A stretch of DNA of 35,994 nucleotides from an uncultured Erysipelotrichaceae bacterium (GCA_902800905.1 CADCGC010000003.1:66283-102276), one strand, 5' to 3'. Counted from the first letter of the stretch, positions 16,502 to 24,575 are shown. The notes: generated from the sequence alone by a model not told the origin. Program-made: numbers and translations.

Positions 16502-17092
16502 CTAGTTGAAATATTCATCCATTTTCTTATTCAAAAGCTCTTGATAATATTCAATTCTCTTCTGAACATTAAATTTCAATTTATCTATTTGTTCAACAAA
16601 GGTTCTAAACTGTAATTCTTCTTCTAACGTTGGCTCAAATATTTTGTATCCTTTCAACATTCCGTTTGTAATTTGATTAACTGATGCGGTTTGTGTAGAT
16701 TTCAATTGAACTCTAAAATAATCTGAATTCATAAAATGATGAACGATATATGGATACTTCGTTCTTATAATAGACATGAAAGCGCCAAAGGACATTTCTT
16801 CTTTTGGTTTGTGTATGATACACGTTTTGCCAACCAATCTTGCAGATCCGTTTCTAGCACACATTAAAATATCTAAGTCTCTTACAATTTTTTCTTCTGG
16901 AATAATAATTCCCTTTACTTTAACAATATCTTCAACCGTTTGTAATTCGGCGTTTTTGATATTTCCAGATCGTAAAACGATTGTCCCTTCATCGCTGATG
17001 TTGTCTGGTTTATATGTTAAACCAATTGTACTATCGCAAATTTCACCAAATATGGTGTCTCGTTCTCCTGATGTTATTATTTTTCCAAACAT
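16502..17092 (-). CDS. hsdS: Silent half-hsdS: second target-recognition domain plus C-terminal helix
   Basis: Read from the ATG at 17092 this is 196 residues, but the frame is open back to the recombinase stop codon, so the true origin is the central conserved region IKSRFNEMFG. It contains one target-recognition domain (SGERDTIFGEICDSTIGLTY...) and ends FVEQIDKLKFNVQKRIEYYQ plus a long helix, the only hsdS in the window that keeps this complete tail. It has no first domain and no clear ribosome site, so it is a storage cassette. Joined at the inversion site to the 5' half of the hsdS at 19982, it would give a protein of about 378 residues, the normal HsdS length. Confidence 0.88.
   Translation of the reverse strand: MFGKIITSGERDTIFGEICDSTIGLTYKPDNISDEGTIVLRSGNIKNAELQTVEDIVKVKGIIIPEEKIVRDLDILMCARNGSARLVGKTCIIHKPKEEMSFGAFMSIIRTKYPYIVHHFMNSDYFRVQLKSTQTASVNQITNGMLKGYKIFEPTLEEELQFRTFVEQIDKLKFNVQKRIEYYQELLNKKMDEYFN
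16571..16585 (-). repeat. Distal shared sequence of hsdS genes, copy in silent cassette
   Basis: GATAAATTGAAATTT on the minus strand, encoding DKLKF. The same 15 bases occur on the plus strand at 20984-20998 and 22565-22579. It marks the 3' limit of identity between cassettes and may be a second recombination site. Confidence 0.7.
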
Positions 17093-17113
17093 CTCGTTAA
17101 ATCGGGATTTAAT
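17093..17113 (-). repeat. Inversion site A
   Basis: ATTAAATCCCGATTT followed by AACGAG, minus strand, directly abutting the recombinase stop codon. TTAAATC and GATTTAA form 7-bp arms around CC. The same 21 bases stand at sites B and D in opposite orientation; site C shares the first 15. Confidence 0.85.
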
Positions 17114-18076
17114 TTATCCTATGAATCTTCTGTATGAGTTTTTAACGTTTGTTTGATCGACAATTGCATAATGCATAGTGGTATCGATTTTTGTGTGTCC
17201 TAATAATATTTGAACTTGTTCAACAGGCATCCCTTTATCTATTGCTTTTGTTGCTAAAGTCCTTCTAAATCTGTGAGGGTGAACATTATTAATATTCGCT
17301 TTAATACCTAACTTTCTTAGCATGATTTCAACACCACTTATTTGCAGCCTTTTAAAAGGCGAGAATAAAGAAACAAATAGAGCCTCATTATCATCTATTC
17401 GAGATGAAAGGTAATTCTGCAAATGTATTTTTGTTTTTGAATCAAAATATACCTTTCTTTGTTTGCCGCCTTTTCCTAAAACAACGCATTCCTTGTTATC
17501 GAAATCTATCGATTCTTTATTCAAAGACGTTAATTCGCCAACTCTCATTCCAGTCGATGAAAGAAGCTCAATAATAACTTTGTCTCTAAGTGATGAACAG
17601 GAATCTTTTAAATTCTCAATATTCTCATCGGTATATGCTTGCTTGATCGTTTTGAGCGATTTAATTTTGTGGATTCGTTTCACAGGATTTTTGCGAATAT
17701 AATCTTCTTCTTCTAGCCAGGAAAAGAAAGAAGATAAAACCCTTCTAATATTATCCATAGACACCTTTGATGTTTTTGAATTAGACGAATAGTTATCAAG
17801 ATAGTTTCTCACATCGTCAGTCGTTATATTTTTAACAGGTATTTTTACTTGTTTGAAAAATGAACCAAGGATGTATAGATAATATTTCATTGATTTTGGT
17901 GAACATCCTTCTACATTTTTGGCCGTCTCGAACAACTTCAATAATTTCTTGTTTGATGGTGGCGTTTTTTCCTTTTCTAACGTGTCATTTAAAATCTCGC
18001 TTAATCTTGTCATTTGAGATTCATCCAGAAATGATGATGACTTGCTTATTATCTCTGCTATTTCTATTTTTGTCAT
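17114..18076 (-). CDS. Tyrosine recombinase (XerC/CreX-like), presumed hsdS invertase
   Basis: The start is set at 18076, preceded by AAAGGAGG, rather than at 18094; this gives 320 residues. N-terminal SAM-like core-binding domain (residues about 45-130), then a catalytic domain with R178 (TGMRVGEL), K202 (GKGGKQRK), H268-R271 (HPHRFR), H294 (LLGHTKIDTT) and Y303 (MHYAIV). All catalytic residues are present. The gene sits inside the hsd locus next to inverted repeats, as creX/psrA-type recombinases do in pneumococcal and Listeria phase-variable type I systems. Its last codons run straight into site A, so the gene is one end of the segment it would invert. Confidence 0.9.
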   Translation of the reverse strand: MTKIEIAEIISKSSSFLDESQMTRLSEILNDTLEKEKTPPSNKKLLKLFETAKNVEGCSPKSMKYYLYILGSFFKQVKIPVKNITTDDVRNYLDNYSSNSKTSKVSMDNIRRVLSSFFSWLEEEDYIRKNPVKRIHKIKSLKTIKQAYTDENIENLKDSCSSLRDKVIIELLSSTGMRVGELTSLNKESIDFDNKECVVLGKGGKQRKVYFDSKTKIHLQNYLSSRIDDNEALFVSLFSPFKRLQISGVEIMLRKLGIKANINNVHPHRFRRTLATKAIDKGMPVEQVQILLGHTKIDTTMHYAIVDQTNVKNSYRRFIG

Positions 18077-18175
18077 ATTTCCTCCTTTATGCAAAGCACC
18101 ATAATTTATAAATTATCATCACACAGAATCAATAAAACTGATATAATTGTCGTATATTACAAACGGAGATATTTT
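18077..18175. promoter_or_regulatory. Divergent promoter region with 16-bp palindrome
   Basis: 99 bases between recombinase and Xre regulator genes. Plus strand: TATAAT at 18142-18147. Minus strand: a possible TTGATT with TATAAA 16 bp on. ATAATTTATAAATTAT at 18101-18116 is a perfect palindrome that overlaps the minus-strand -10 and is a good candidate operator for the adjacent Xre protein. Confidence 0.55.
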
Positions 18176-18367
18176 ATGACCTATCCACAGGCTATAAAGA
18201 AGCTTAGAAATAAAATGCTGCTAACCCAAGCAGAATTTGCGGAATTTTTAGGTGTCAAATTCGGTACTGTCAACAGATGGGAAGCAGGGGCTTTTGAGCC
18301 AACAATGAAAACAAAAAGAAAACTTGCTCAATTATTTAAAGAGTATGAAATAGTAGTGGAGGATTAA
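18176..18367 (+). CDS. Small Xre-family regulator of the R-M locus
   Basis: 63 residues from the ATG at 18176, eight bases after GGAG; the upstream ATG at 18089 has no ribosome site and lies before the promoter. Almost the whole protein is a helix-turn-helix: MLLTQAEFAEFLGVKFGTVN, RWEAGAFEPT, then KRKLAQLF. It ends two bases before hsdM and overlaps its ribosome site, so the two are translated together. Such single-domain Xre proteins head many Firmicute hsd operons and probably set expression timing; here it likely binds the palindrome at 18101-18116. Confidence 0.85.
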   Translation: MTYPQAIKKLRNKMLLTQAEFAEFLGVKFGTVNRWEAGAFEPTMKTKRKLAQLFKEYEIVVED

Positions 18368-18369
18368 CG

Positions 18370-19971
18370 ATGATTACAGGAAGTTTAAAAAGCAAAATTA
18401 ATGCAATTTGGCAGGATTTCTACAATGAAAACATGGCCCAGACATCTGATATTGTTAATCAATTAACCACATTAATGTTCGTTAAGATGCTTGATGATAA
18501 ACAAAATAATATTGAAGCAAGGGCGTCTTTAATTGGAGTGAAGCCAAACGATAGCGAATTGGTGTTTAAATCTGGTGAATATGAAAATTATGAGATGATT
18601 CCTGAACTAGATGAATCTGGTGAAATGGTTAAAGATTCAGAAGGAAACATTAAATATACAAAAAAACTAAATTTTAAGATTCCATATGAAGAACTCAGAT
18701 GGAAAAACTTTAAGAATTTAAATTCAATTGATTTAGCAAGACGTCTAAAAGAATATGTAATCCCATTTATCAAAGATCCAAACAATAAAGCTGTTGGACA
18801 ATTTGGCAAATATGCAAAGAAATATTCATTTGGTTTTGATGATAAGGAAAGATTGTTAACATCAGTTGTTGATAAGCTTTCTGATCCAGAACTTGATTTT
18901 ACAAATACCGATTTAATGGGTGACGTGTATGAATATATGTGTGGAAGTGGCATTTCTGGACAGTATAGAACCCCTCGTCACATTATAGATATGGCTGTTG
19001 AATTAATGAAGCCACGCTTGGGTGAAAAAATTATTGATCCAGCTATGGGAACAGCGGGTTTTATCATTGAAGCAGCTAAATATATCAGAACTCATCAAAA
19101 AGATGAATTAAAAAACGTCAGCAATGAAACTATGTTTAGCAATGATATGTTTTATGGTTGTGATAACGATAATAACATGGCAAGAATCGGATATATGAAT
19201 GCTGTATTACACGGAATTAAAAATCCTAATTTCTCAATGGATTCTCTTTTAGAGAACGAGAATGCCAAAGATTATATTGGCAAATTTGATTTGGTTTTAG
19301 CTAATCCTCCATTCTCAGGCAGTCTTGTTGAGTCAGCGACAAACGGAAAGATTCTTTCAATTACAAAAACAAAGAAAACAGAATTATTGTTTGTTGCTTT
19401 GATGGATATGCTTCTTAAACCAGGTGGAAGATGTATGACTATCGTTCCTGATGGTGTTCTTACTAACAGTAATTCAGCTTTCAAATCATTAAGGAGTGAG
19501 CTAGTTGATAAACAACGCTTAATTGGTGTTATTTCAATGCCTAATGGCATATTTATGAGCTCTGCAAAAAAAGGCTCTGCAAGTAAAGGTGCTGGTGTTA
19601 AAACGTCTTTCTTGATTTTTGAAAAAACAAATAAAGGTGGAACCGATAAAGTTTGGTTCTATAACATGACTAACGATGGATTTACATTAGATGTAAAGAG
19701 AACCCCAATTGAAGGCTCTGATATTCCTGACATTATTGAAAGATTCAATAGACTTGATTTGGAAGCATCAAGACTCAGAACAGATCAATCATTCTTTGTT
19801 CCAGTTGATGAAATTAGAGCAAATGATTATGACTTGTCATATAACAAATACAAACAAGTTGTTAAAGAAGAAGTTCAATACAGACCTACAAGTGAAATAT
19901 TTGATGATTTAAAGAAAACGTATGAAGAAGCCAAAGGCTTGATGGGCGAATTAGAAAATTTGCTTAAATAA
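18370..19971 (+). CDS. hsdM: Type I modification methylase HsdM
   Basis: A 533-residue N6-adenine methylase. Helical HsdM_N domain (residues about 5-170), then the cofactor-binding motif I DPAMGTAGF (223-231) and catalytic motif IV NPPF (312-315). GQYRTPRHII at 197-206 is the usual bridge between them. The length is normal. GGAGG lies six bases before the ATG. Methylates adenine in the bipartite site chosen by HsdS and forms the M2S core that HsdR joins. It lies in the middle of the putative invertible segment and moves together with its own promoter. Confidence 0.96.
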   Translation: MITGSLKSKINAIWQDFYNENMAQTSDIVNQLTTLMFVKMLDDKQNNIEARASLIGVKPNDSELVFKSGEYENYEMIPELDESGEMVKDSEGNIKYTKKLNFKIPYEELRWKNFKNLNSIDLARRLKEYVIPFIKDPNNKAVGQFGKYAKKYSFGFDDKERLLTSVVDKLSDPELDFTNTDLMGDVYEYMCGSGISGQYRTPRHIIDMAVELMKPRLGEKIIDPAMGTAGFIIEAAKYIRTHQKDELKNVSNETMFSNDMFYGCDNDNNMARIGYMNAVLHGIKNPNFSMDSLLENENAKDYIGKFDLVLANPPFSGSLVESATNGKILSITKTKKTELLFVALMDMLLKPGGRCMTIVPDGVLTNSNSAFKSLRSELVDKQRLIGVISMPNGIFMSSAKKGSASKGAGVKTSFLIFEKTNKGGTDKVWFYNMTNDGFTLDVKRTPIEGSDIPDIIERFNRLDLEASRLRTDQSFFVPVDEIRANDYDLSYNKYKQVVKEEVQYRPTSEIFDDLKKTYEEAKGLMGELENLLK

Positions 19972-19981
19972 GGTAAACGAC

Positions 19982-21028
19982 ATGAATAAGGTCAAATTAA
20001 ATAAGTATATTTCAGAATATTCGGTAAAGAATAAAAAGAACAAACCATACCCTGTTTATAGCGTAACTAACAGTAATGGTTTTTGTACTGAGTATTTTAC
20101 TAAGGACGTTTCGAGTAAGGACAAAGAAAACTACAAACTCGTTCCATTCGGCTATTTTGCCTATAATCCTTCAAGAATTAATGTTGGATCCATAGATTGC
20201 CAAGAGAAAGAAGACACTGTCATTGTCAGTCCTCTTTACACGGTTTTCAAATGTTCTGACAACATTGATAAACATTATTTAAAATACTTTTTCAAAAGTA
20301 GATATGGAATGAATCTAATTAATTCAAGTGTTTCTGGCTCTGTTAGATTTAATCTTAAATTCAAAACTTTAGGTGAGTTTCAAATTACAGAGCGAACTCT
20401 CGAAGAACAGAAGTTTGCGGTTAATTTATTTGAAAAAATAAACGGTGTAATTTCATCTAGCAACAAACAGCTTGTTCTTTTGGATGAACTAATTAAATCC
20501 CGATTTAACGAGGTGTTTTCATCGTTCCAAAAATCAAAATTATCTGATTTGGCGGAGATAATCATGGGACAATCTCCAGAATCATCTGCATACAATGACG
20601 ATGGAATTGGATTGCCGTTTTTCCAGGGAAAGGCAGATTATGGTGAAAAATACACAGTAACCAGGCACTACACTTCTAAATGGAATAAACAAGCGAAAAA
20701 AGGATACGTCTTAATGTCTATTCGTGCGCCCGTAGGGCCGGTCAATATCGCGTCCGTCGATTGCGCAATTGGAAGAGGCTTGTGTGCTATAAATGCTAAG
20801 CCAAGCAAAGCTAACAATGAATTCATTTACAATGCACTTAATAATAACCAAGACGAAATAATTATGTCCGGAAAAGATGGCTCTACTTTCGCAGCGATTA
20901 ACAAGGAACAAGTTTATTCACTGTTACTTCCGTGTGCGCCTATAAATTTACAAAACGAATTTTCCGACTTTGTCCATCACATTGATAAATTGAAATTTTC
21001 TAAACATGGAGGTTTGATGTATGCCTAA
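19982..21028 (+). CDS. hsdS: Type I specificity subunit HsdS, currently expressed copy
   Basis: 348 residues with two target-recognition domains. The first (residues 1-150) is followed by the central helix ending VLLDELIKSRFNE at about 167-179, which is inversion site B. The second (KLSDLAEIIMGQSPESSAYN...APVGPVNIASVDCAIGRGL) is followed by EFSDFVHHIDKLKF and then an unrelated short end, SKHGGLMYA. The usual C-terminal helix is missing, which fits replacement of the 3' part by recombination at the DKLKF sequence. It starts 10 bp after hsdM and is the copy best placed for expression. Confidence 0.92.
   Translation: MNKVKLNKYISEYSVKNKKNKPYPVYSVTNSNGFCTEYFTKDVSSKDKENYKLVPFGYFAYNPSRINVGSIDCQEKEDTVIVSPLYTVFKCSDNIDKHYLKYFFKSRYGMNLINSSVSGSVRFNLKFKTLGEFQITERTLEEQKFAVNLFEKINGVISSSNKQLVLLDELIKSRFNEVFSSFQKSKLSDLAEIIMGQSPESSAYNDDGIGLPFFQGKADYGEKYTVTRHYTSKWNKQAKKGYVLMSIRAPVGPVNIASVDCAIGRGLCAINAKPSKANNEFIYNALNNNQDEIIMSGKDGSTFAAINKEQVYSLLLPCAPINLQNEFSDFVHHIDKLKFSKHGGLMYA
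20492..20512 (+). repeat. Inversion site B
   Basis: ATTAAATCCCGATTT followed by AACGAG, plus strand, in codons for IKSRFNE of the first hsdS. Inverted relative to site A at 17093-17113; the reading frame matches across both. Confidence 0.85.
20984..20998 (+). repeat. Distal shared sequence of hsdS genes, copy 2
   Basis: GATAAATTGAAATTT in the DKLKF codons of the first hsdS; homology to the other cassettes ends here. Confidence 0.65.
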
Positions 21029-21524
21029 GATACAAATCTCAGAACTAGTTGATAGGGTTTCCTCTTCGATAAAAGCCTCTGAATTATTAGAAGAAGGGAA
21101 ATATCCAGTCTATGGAGCGCAAGGAGTGGTTGGATTTTTAAATACTTATCAAACTTCAATAGAGTCTATTGCAATCATTAAGGATGGGGCTGGTGTTGGA
21201 AGAGTTCAAATAACAAAACCATTTTCATCTGTCATAGGTACAATTCAACTTCTTGTGCCAAAAAATAATATAGATGTTAAATATCTCTACTATCTTTTTA
21301 CGAGTTTAAAATTAGGGAGCAACTTTAGTGGAGCAACTATTCCACACATATACTTTAAAGATTACGGAAAAGCATATATTAATTGCCATTCCTATAATGA
21401 ACAGATTTGCATAAGCAAATCATTATCCACCATTGAAGAAGTTATTAATAAATCTAAACAAGAGATTTTGTTTCTTGATGAACTTATTAAATCCCGATTT
21501 GTCAGTCAGGAGGGAATAGCATGA
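21021..21524 (+). CDS. hsdS: Half HsdS: one target-recognition domain plus central helix
   Basis: 167 residues. A single first-type target-recognition domain (KIQISELVDRVSSS...GAGVGRVQITKPFSSVIGTI) leads into the central helix EILFLDELIKSRF and stops soon after with VSQEGIA. It overlaps the preceding hsdS by eight bases and the next by four, with GGAGG at 21008-21012 as ribosome site. It is a donor of the first domain; half-size HsdS proteins can also dimerise into a working unit in some systems, so it may be expressed. Its site C has lost the right arm (GTCAGT instead of AACGAG). Confidence 0.88.
   Translation: MPKIQISELVDRVSSSIKASELLEEGKYPVYGAQGVVGFLNTYQTSIESIAIIKDGAGVGRVQITKPFSSVIGTIQLLVPKNNIDVKYLYYLFTSLKLGSNFSGATIPHIYFKDYGKAYINCHSYNEQICISKSLSTIEEVINKSKQEILFLDELIKSRFVSQEGIA
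21486..21500 (+). repeat. Inversion site C (right arm changed)
   Basis: ATTAAATCCCGATTT followed by GTCAGT. It keeps the 15-bp core but loses the symmetric end present at sites A, B and D. Confidence 0.75.
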
Positions 21525-22588
21525 AAGTAGAATTGTGCAAAGTTTCAAAAATAGTAACAGGCGGAACCCCTTCTACAGCAAATAGTAAATATTGGAACGA
21601 TGGAACAATTCCATGGCTTCAGTCTGGGTGTTGCCAAAATTGTTATGTCACAAAAGCAAGTAAATATATAACTAAACTTGGTTATGACAGTTCAAATACA
21701 AGACTAATGCCACCAGATACAATATTGATTGCTCTTACTGGTGCTACGGCTGGTAAAATTGGTTATTTAACATTTGAGGCATGCGGAAATCAATCAATAA
21801 CCGGAATAACGCCAAACACTGATGTTCTTTTGCCTAAATACCTTTATTATTTTCTGATTGCAAGAAGAAGAAAAACTGTTTCAGATTGCACAGGTGGTGC
21901 ACAGCCGCACATATCTCAGGAATATGTAAAACATATAGAAATATCTTTACCGTCTCTTATAGAACAAGAAAAAATTATAAAACAATTAGATTTATTAAAT
22001 GATGTAATCATTAACGAGAATAAAAACCTTGTCCTTCAGGATGAACTTATTAAATCCCGATTTAACGAGATGTTCGGAGATCCTCTTCAAAATGAAAAAG
22101 GGTTTAATGCCGTTCCACTAAAAGAACTCATCGCATTTAACTCAGTTAAAGGAAAAGTGCAAATAAGTGAGGAGACCTGGCTTTTAAATCTTGACATGGT
22201 TGAATCTAATTCAGGCCGAGTAATAGAAAAACTTAGAACATCAAAAGTCGATGGCTCAACCATTGAATTTGATACAAACTGCGTGCTTTATTCGAAACTT
22301 CGCCCTTATCTTAATAAGGTCGTAATTCCAGATGAAAGTGGCTTTGCTACATCTGAGTTAGTTTCTTTAAGATGCGATTCAAATAAGATCAAAAGGGAAT
22401 ATTTAGCAACAGCATTGAGACATCAATCCTTCGTTGACTTCATAAATTCAAAGACAGCTGGTGCAAAAATGCCTAGAGCGAATATGGATGAGCTACGAAA
22501 ATTCAAAATGCCTCTCCCACCAATACGAGAGCAACAAGAATTTTCTCGCTTCATTGCAGAGATAGATAAATTGAAATTTACTTGTTAA
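21521..22588 (+). CDS. hsdS: Type I specificity subunit HsdS, third copy, two domains
   Basis: 355 residues with two target-recognition domains: the first opens CKVSKIVTGGTPSTANSKYW and has the classic TGATAGKIGY loop; the second opens VPLKELIAFNSVKGKVQIS. Between them lies LVLQDELIKSRFNEMFGDP with inversion site D. The end is EFSRFIAEIDKLKFTC, again cut off right after DKLKF. AGGAGGG six bases before the ATG is a strong ribosome site, and the start overlaps the half gene by four bases. It may be expressed from the hsdM promoter or kept as a donor. Confidence 0.92.
   Translation: MKVELCKVSKIVTGGTPSTANSKYWNDGTIPWLQSGCCQNCYVTKASKYITKLGYDSSNTRLMPPDTILIALTGATAGKIGYLTFEACGNQSITGITPNTDVLLPKYLYYFLIARRRKTVSDCTGGAQPHISQEYVKHIEISLPSLIEQEKIIKQLDLLNDVIINENKNLVLQDELIKSRFNEMFGDPLQNEKGFNAVPLKELIAFNSVKGKVQISEETWLLNLDMVESNSGRVIEKLRTSKVDGSTIEFDTNCVLYSKLRPYLNKVVIPDESGFATSELVSLRCDSNKIKREYLATALRHQSFVDFINSKTAGAKMPRANMDELRKFKMPLPPIREQQEFSRFIAEIDKLKFTC
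22049..22069 (+). repeat. Inversion site D
   Basis: ATTAAATCCCGATTT followed by AACGAG, identical to sites A and B, in the third hsdS gene. Confidence 0.85.
22565..22579 (+). repeat. Distal shared sequence of hsdS genes, copy 3
   Basis: GATAAATTGAAATTT in the DKLKF codons of the third hsdS, ten bases before its stop. Confidence 0.65.
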
Positions 22589-22590
22589 TT

Positions 22591-22619
22591 AAAAGAGCAG
22601 CTTATTTAGCCACCCTAAT
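22591..22619. repeat. Right imperfect direct repeat flanking the R-M locus
   Basis: Partner of 12518-12547. It begins two bases after the last hsdS stop and covers the 3' end of the small minus-strand ORF. Confidence 0.4.
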
Positions 22620-22787
22620 ACGAACTCTATATGCCATTGGAGACAAGTAATTGTTTCTTAAGAAATCATATTTGTTGATTTCATGAAGTTTATATTGTAT
22701 TCCTACTTTGAAATCTGATAGATAATTTTTTTTACTTTTCATGGTCTGCCCATCCGTATTCTTTTTTGCTTTTTCTTTTGAAAACAT
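22602..22787 (-). CDS. Small hypothetical ORF after the DUF2971 gene
   Basis: 61 residues, lysine-rich, no recognised motif; the C-terminal half (NYLSDFKVGIQYKLHEINKY) looks like a folded fragment. It starts 12 bp after the stop of the DUF2971 gene, so it may be co-transcribed, but there is no clear ribosome site. It ends head-on against the hsdS array with only 13 bp between stops. It could equally be a remnant of a longer gene cut when the R-M locus arrived. Confidence 0.3.
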   Translation of the reverse strand: MFSKEKAKKNTDGQTMKSKKNYLSDFKVGIQYKLHEINKYDFLRNNYLSPMAYRVRIRVAK

Positions 22788-22799
22788 CGAACTAAAAGT

Positions 22800-23738
22800 T
22801 TATTTCTCTGTTAGAGCGAATTCATTATCATCATCTTTTAAGAAAACAATTTTAATCTTTTGCTTCTTGGCTAGAGCAATTAATTTGTTCATTTCTCTTC
22901 CTTTTGCTCTACAGCCAATATAAATTTTGGATGGTTTAGGCATTTTGAAATAATATGAGCCATTATCTAAAACAACGTTTGTCGATTTTGCCGATGTGGT
23001 AGTCAAACATCTAACTTCTTGTTCATATTTCCAATCTATTGATTTTGTATAAAATGGTCTAATTGTTTTCATTGAAAGAGCATCATCTAGTTGGTGGTTA
23101 TAATCTTGACCAATAATTGCTGTTGCTGAGGTGAAAGAAATTAATTCCGCTAGTTCCAATTGCGGCCTTTTCTTTTTATAGACAACGTCAACGAATTCTT
23201 TTGTATTTGGTCTTTCATATTCTATGCAAACGCCGGCATGTGAATCTGCATAATGAGACCACATCAATATTGAATCGTGTACTTTGCTAAAGCACGTGGC
23301 AAGCGCATCTTTCTTTGTATGTTCAATGCTATCAGTAACCATTAATTCAAATTTTTCAATATTTTTATCAGCCAACTCTTTAAAAGCTGAACTTTTTAAT
23401 CCAAGCAATTTATAGAGTGTTCTAAAACCAAAGTTCCCATCAAATCTAGGATATATTTTAAGAGCATTTACAAGTGTTTGATATTCTTTACAAACAGTAA
23501 GAAATAGCGGGTTTCTTTGTACTTTTGGAGCAATATTTGGGTCCATTGATAGTTGTACTAACAAGGTTGCAGAAGTAAAACTTGTCATTATTTTTCTAAC
23601 TTTTGTAATGTCTTTTTTGCTTCTTTTCGCATTACTGTCAAAAGGGTCGTTAAAAACTAATGGATTCCTTAGTAGTAGTCTTCTGTCTTCGAGAATTTTT
23701 AATGCGCTTTCTATAGAAGCATATTTATAAATTTTCAT
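22800..23738 (-). CDS. DUF2971 family protein
   Basis: 312 residues. The family signature ILMWSHYADSHAGVCIEYE is at about residues 156-174, and the opening YKYASIESALKILEDRRLLL with FNDPFD is also typical. AAAGG five bases before the ATG supports the start. The reaction is unknown; DUF2971 genes are frequent passengers in bacterial genomic islands beside R-M systems and toxin-type genes. It lies 69 bp after the UDG-like gene. Confidence 0.85.
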   Translation of the reverse strand: MKIYKYASIESALKILEDRRLLLRNPLVFNDPFDSNAKRSKKDITKVRKIMTSFTSATLLVQLSMDPNIAPKVQRNPLFLTVCKEYQTLVNALKIYPRFDGNFGFRTLYKLLGLKSSAFKELADKNIEKFELMVTDSIEHTKKDALATCFSKVHDSILMWSHYADSHAGVCIEYERPNTKEFVDVVYKKKRPQLELAELISFTSATAIIGQDYNHQLDDALSMKTIRPFYTKSIDWKYEQEVRCLTTTSAKSTNVVLDNGSYYFKMPKPSKIYIGCRAKGREMNKLIALAKKQKIKIVFLKDDDNEFALTEK

Positions 23739-23807
23739 TTATGCCTTTCAATATTTGTTCCTTTTCTTGTGTTTCATATTCTATACAATACGCATAAATA
23801 TATGTAA

Positions 23808-24575
23808 TTAATCCAAATTAAACATTTCCTTAATTCTATATTTTTCAATCTCGTTTCTTAGATATGAGCACAATATTCCAATTGCTTTATTATCGCACCC
23901 ATCTAATGGAGGGTATCGTCCTGCTTGATAATGTACATAAGCGGTTTGTAGAGATAACAAAATAGGCACTTTCTTTCCATTTATTTGAAAAAAGCACTTG
24001 TTATCTTCTTCTAAACATCCAAGTCTTTGAACAATCCTAAGTTCACAAAGATTAACACCAACGAGAACAACAACATCAGGGTTAATAACCTTTATTTCTT
24101 CATTAATGAAACTCTTATATAGTTCTGTATACGCTACAAGGTGTTTACCTTTATCAATTGTAGACTTTCCACCTCTTTTATTAATATCCATAACCGCGAA
24201 TTTATTAGCGGCTTCTTTTAAGATTAGATTTGGCTGATGCGTTAAATATTTATATATTCCGCATAGTCTTTCTCTCATCTTGCCTCCCCAATCATCTTTG
24301 CCACTTTCAAAATAAGACAAATATGCTTGGCGGTAATCTGTTTCATATATTCCTTCTTTAGCGTTATATTCATCAGCGTTTGCTTCAGCAGAAATGAATA
24401 ACACTTTTATTCTTTCTTTTTCAAAAGCATCTTCGTCTATGATGCCGTCCTTTTCAAAAAAATATGGTTTTATATTATTGCCACTTATTGTTTTTAAAAG
24501 ACTTTCTTGTGTTTCTTCGGTATGAGCCTTCTTCCATCTTTCAAACAGCTCATTTAATCTTTCGATCTTACTCAT
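23808..24575 (-). CDS. Possible uracil-DNA-glycosylase-fold protein
   Basis: 255 residues. The central part has the strand-loop layout of the UDG superfamily: RIKVLFISAEANADEYNA (where family members carry motif 1), then KFAVMDINKRGGKS, NPDVVVLVGVNL, and near the end LLSLQTAYVHYQAGRYPP. The usual catalytic motifs GxDPG and HPSP are not intact, so it is a distant or changed relative, or not a glycosylase at all. It overlaps by eight bases the 3' fragment of the broken WYL regulator, which suggests that regulator and this gene were once one transcription unit. Confidence 0.4.
   Translation of the reverse strand: MSKIERLNELFERWKKAHTEETQESLLKTISGNNIKPYFFEKDGIIDEDAFEKERIKVLFISAEANADEYNAKEGIYETDYRQAYLSYFESGKDDWGGKMRERLCGIYKYLTHQPNLILKEAANKFAVMDINKRGGKSTIDKGKHLVAYTELYKSFINEEIKVINPDVVVLVGVNLCELRIVQRLGCLEEDNKCFFQINGKKVPILLSLQTAYVHYQAGRYPPLDGCDNKAIGILCSYLRNEIEKYRIKEMFNLD

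Noticed and set aside
18089..18175. Longer form of the R-M regulator from ATG 18089
   Set aside because: It lies upstream of the TATAAT at 18142 and has no ribosome site; ATG 18176 has GGAG.
22602..22787. Terminator between the converging hsdS and small ORF
   Set aside because: No stem with a T-tract could be drawn in the 13-bp gap or its edges.
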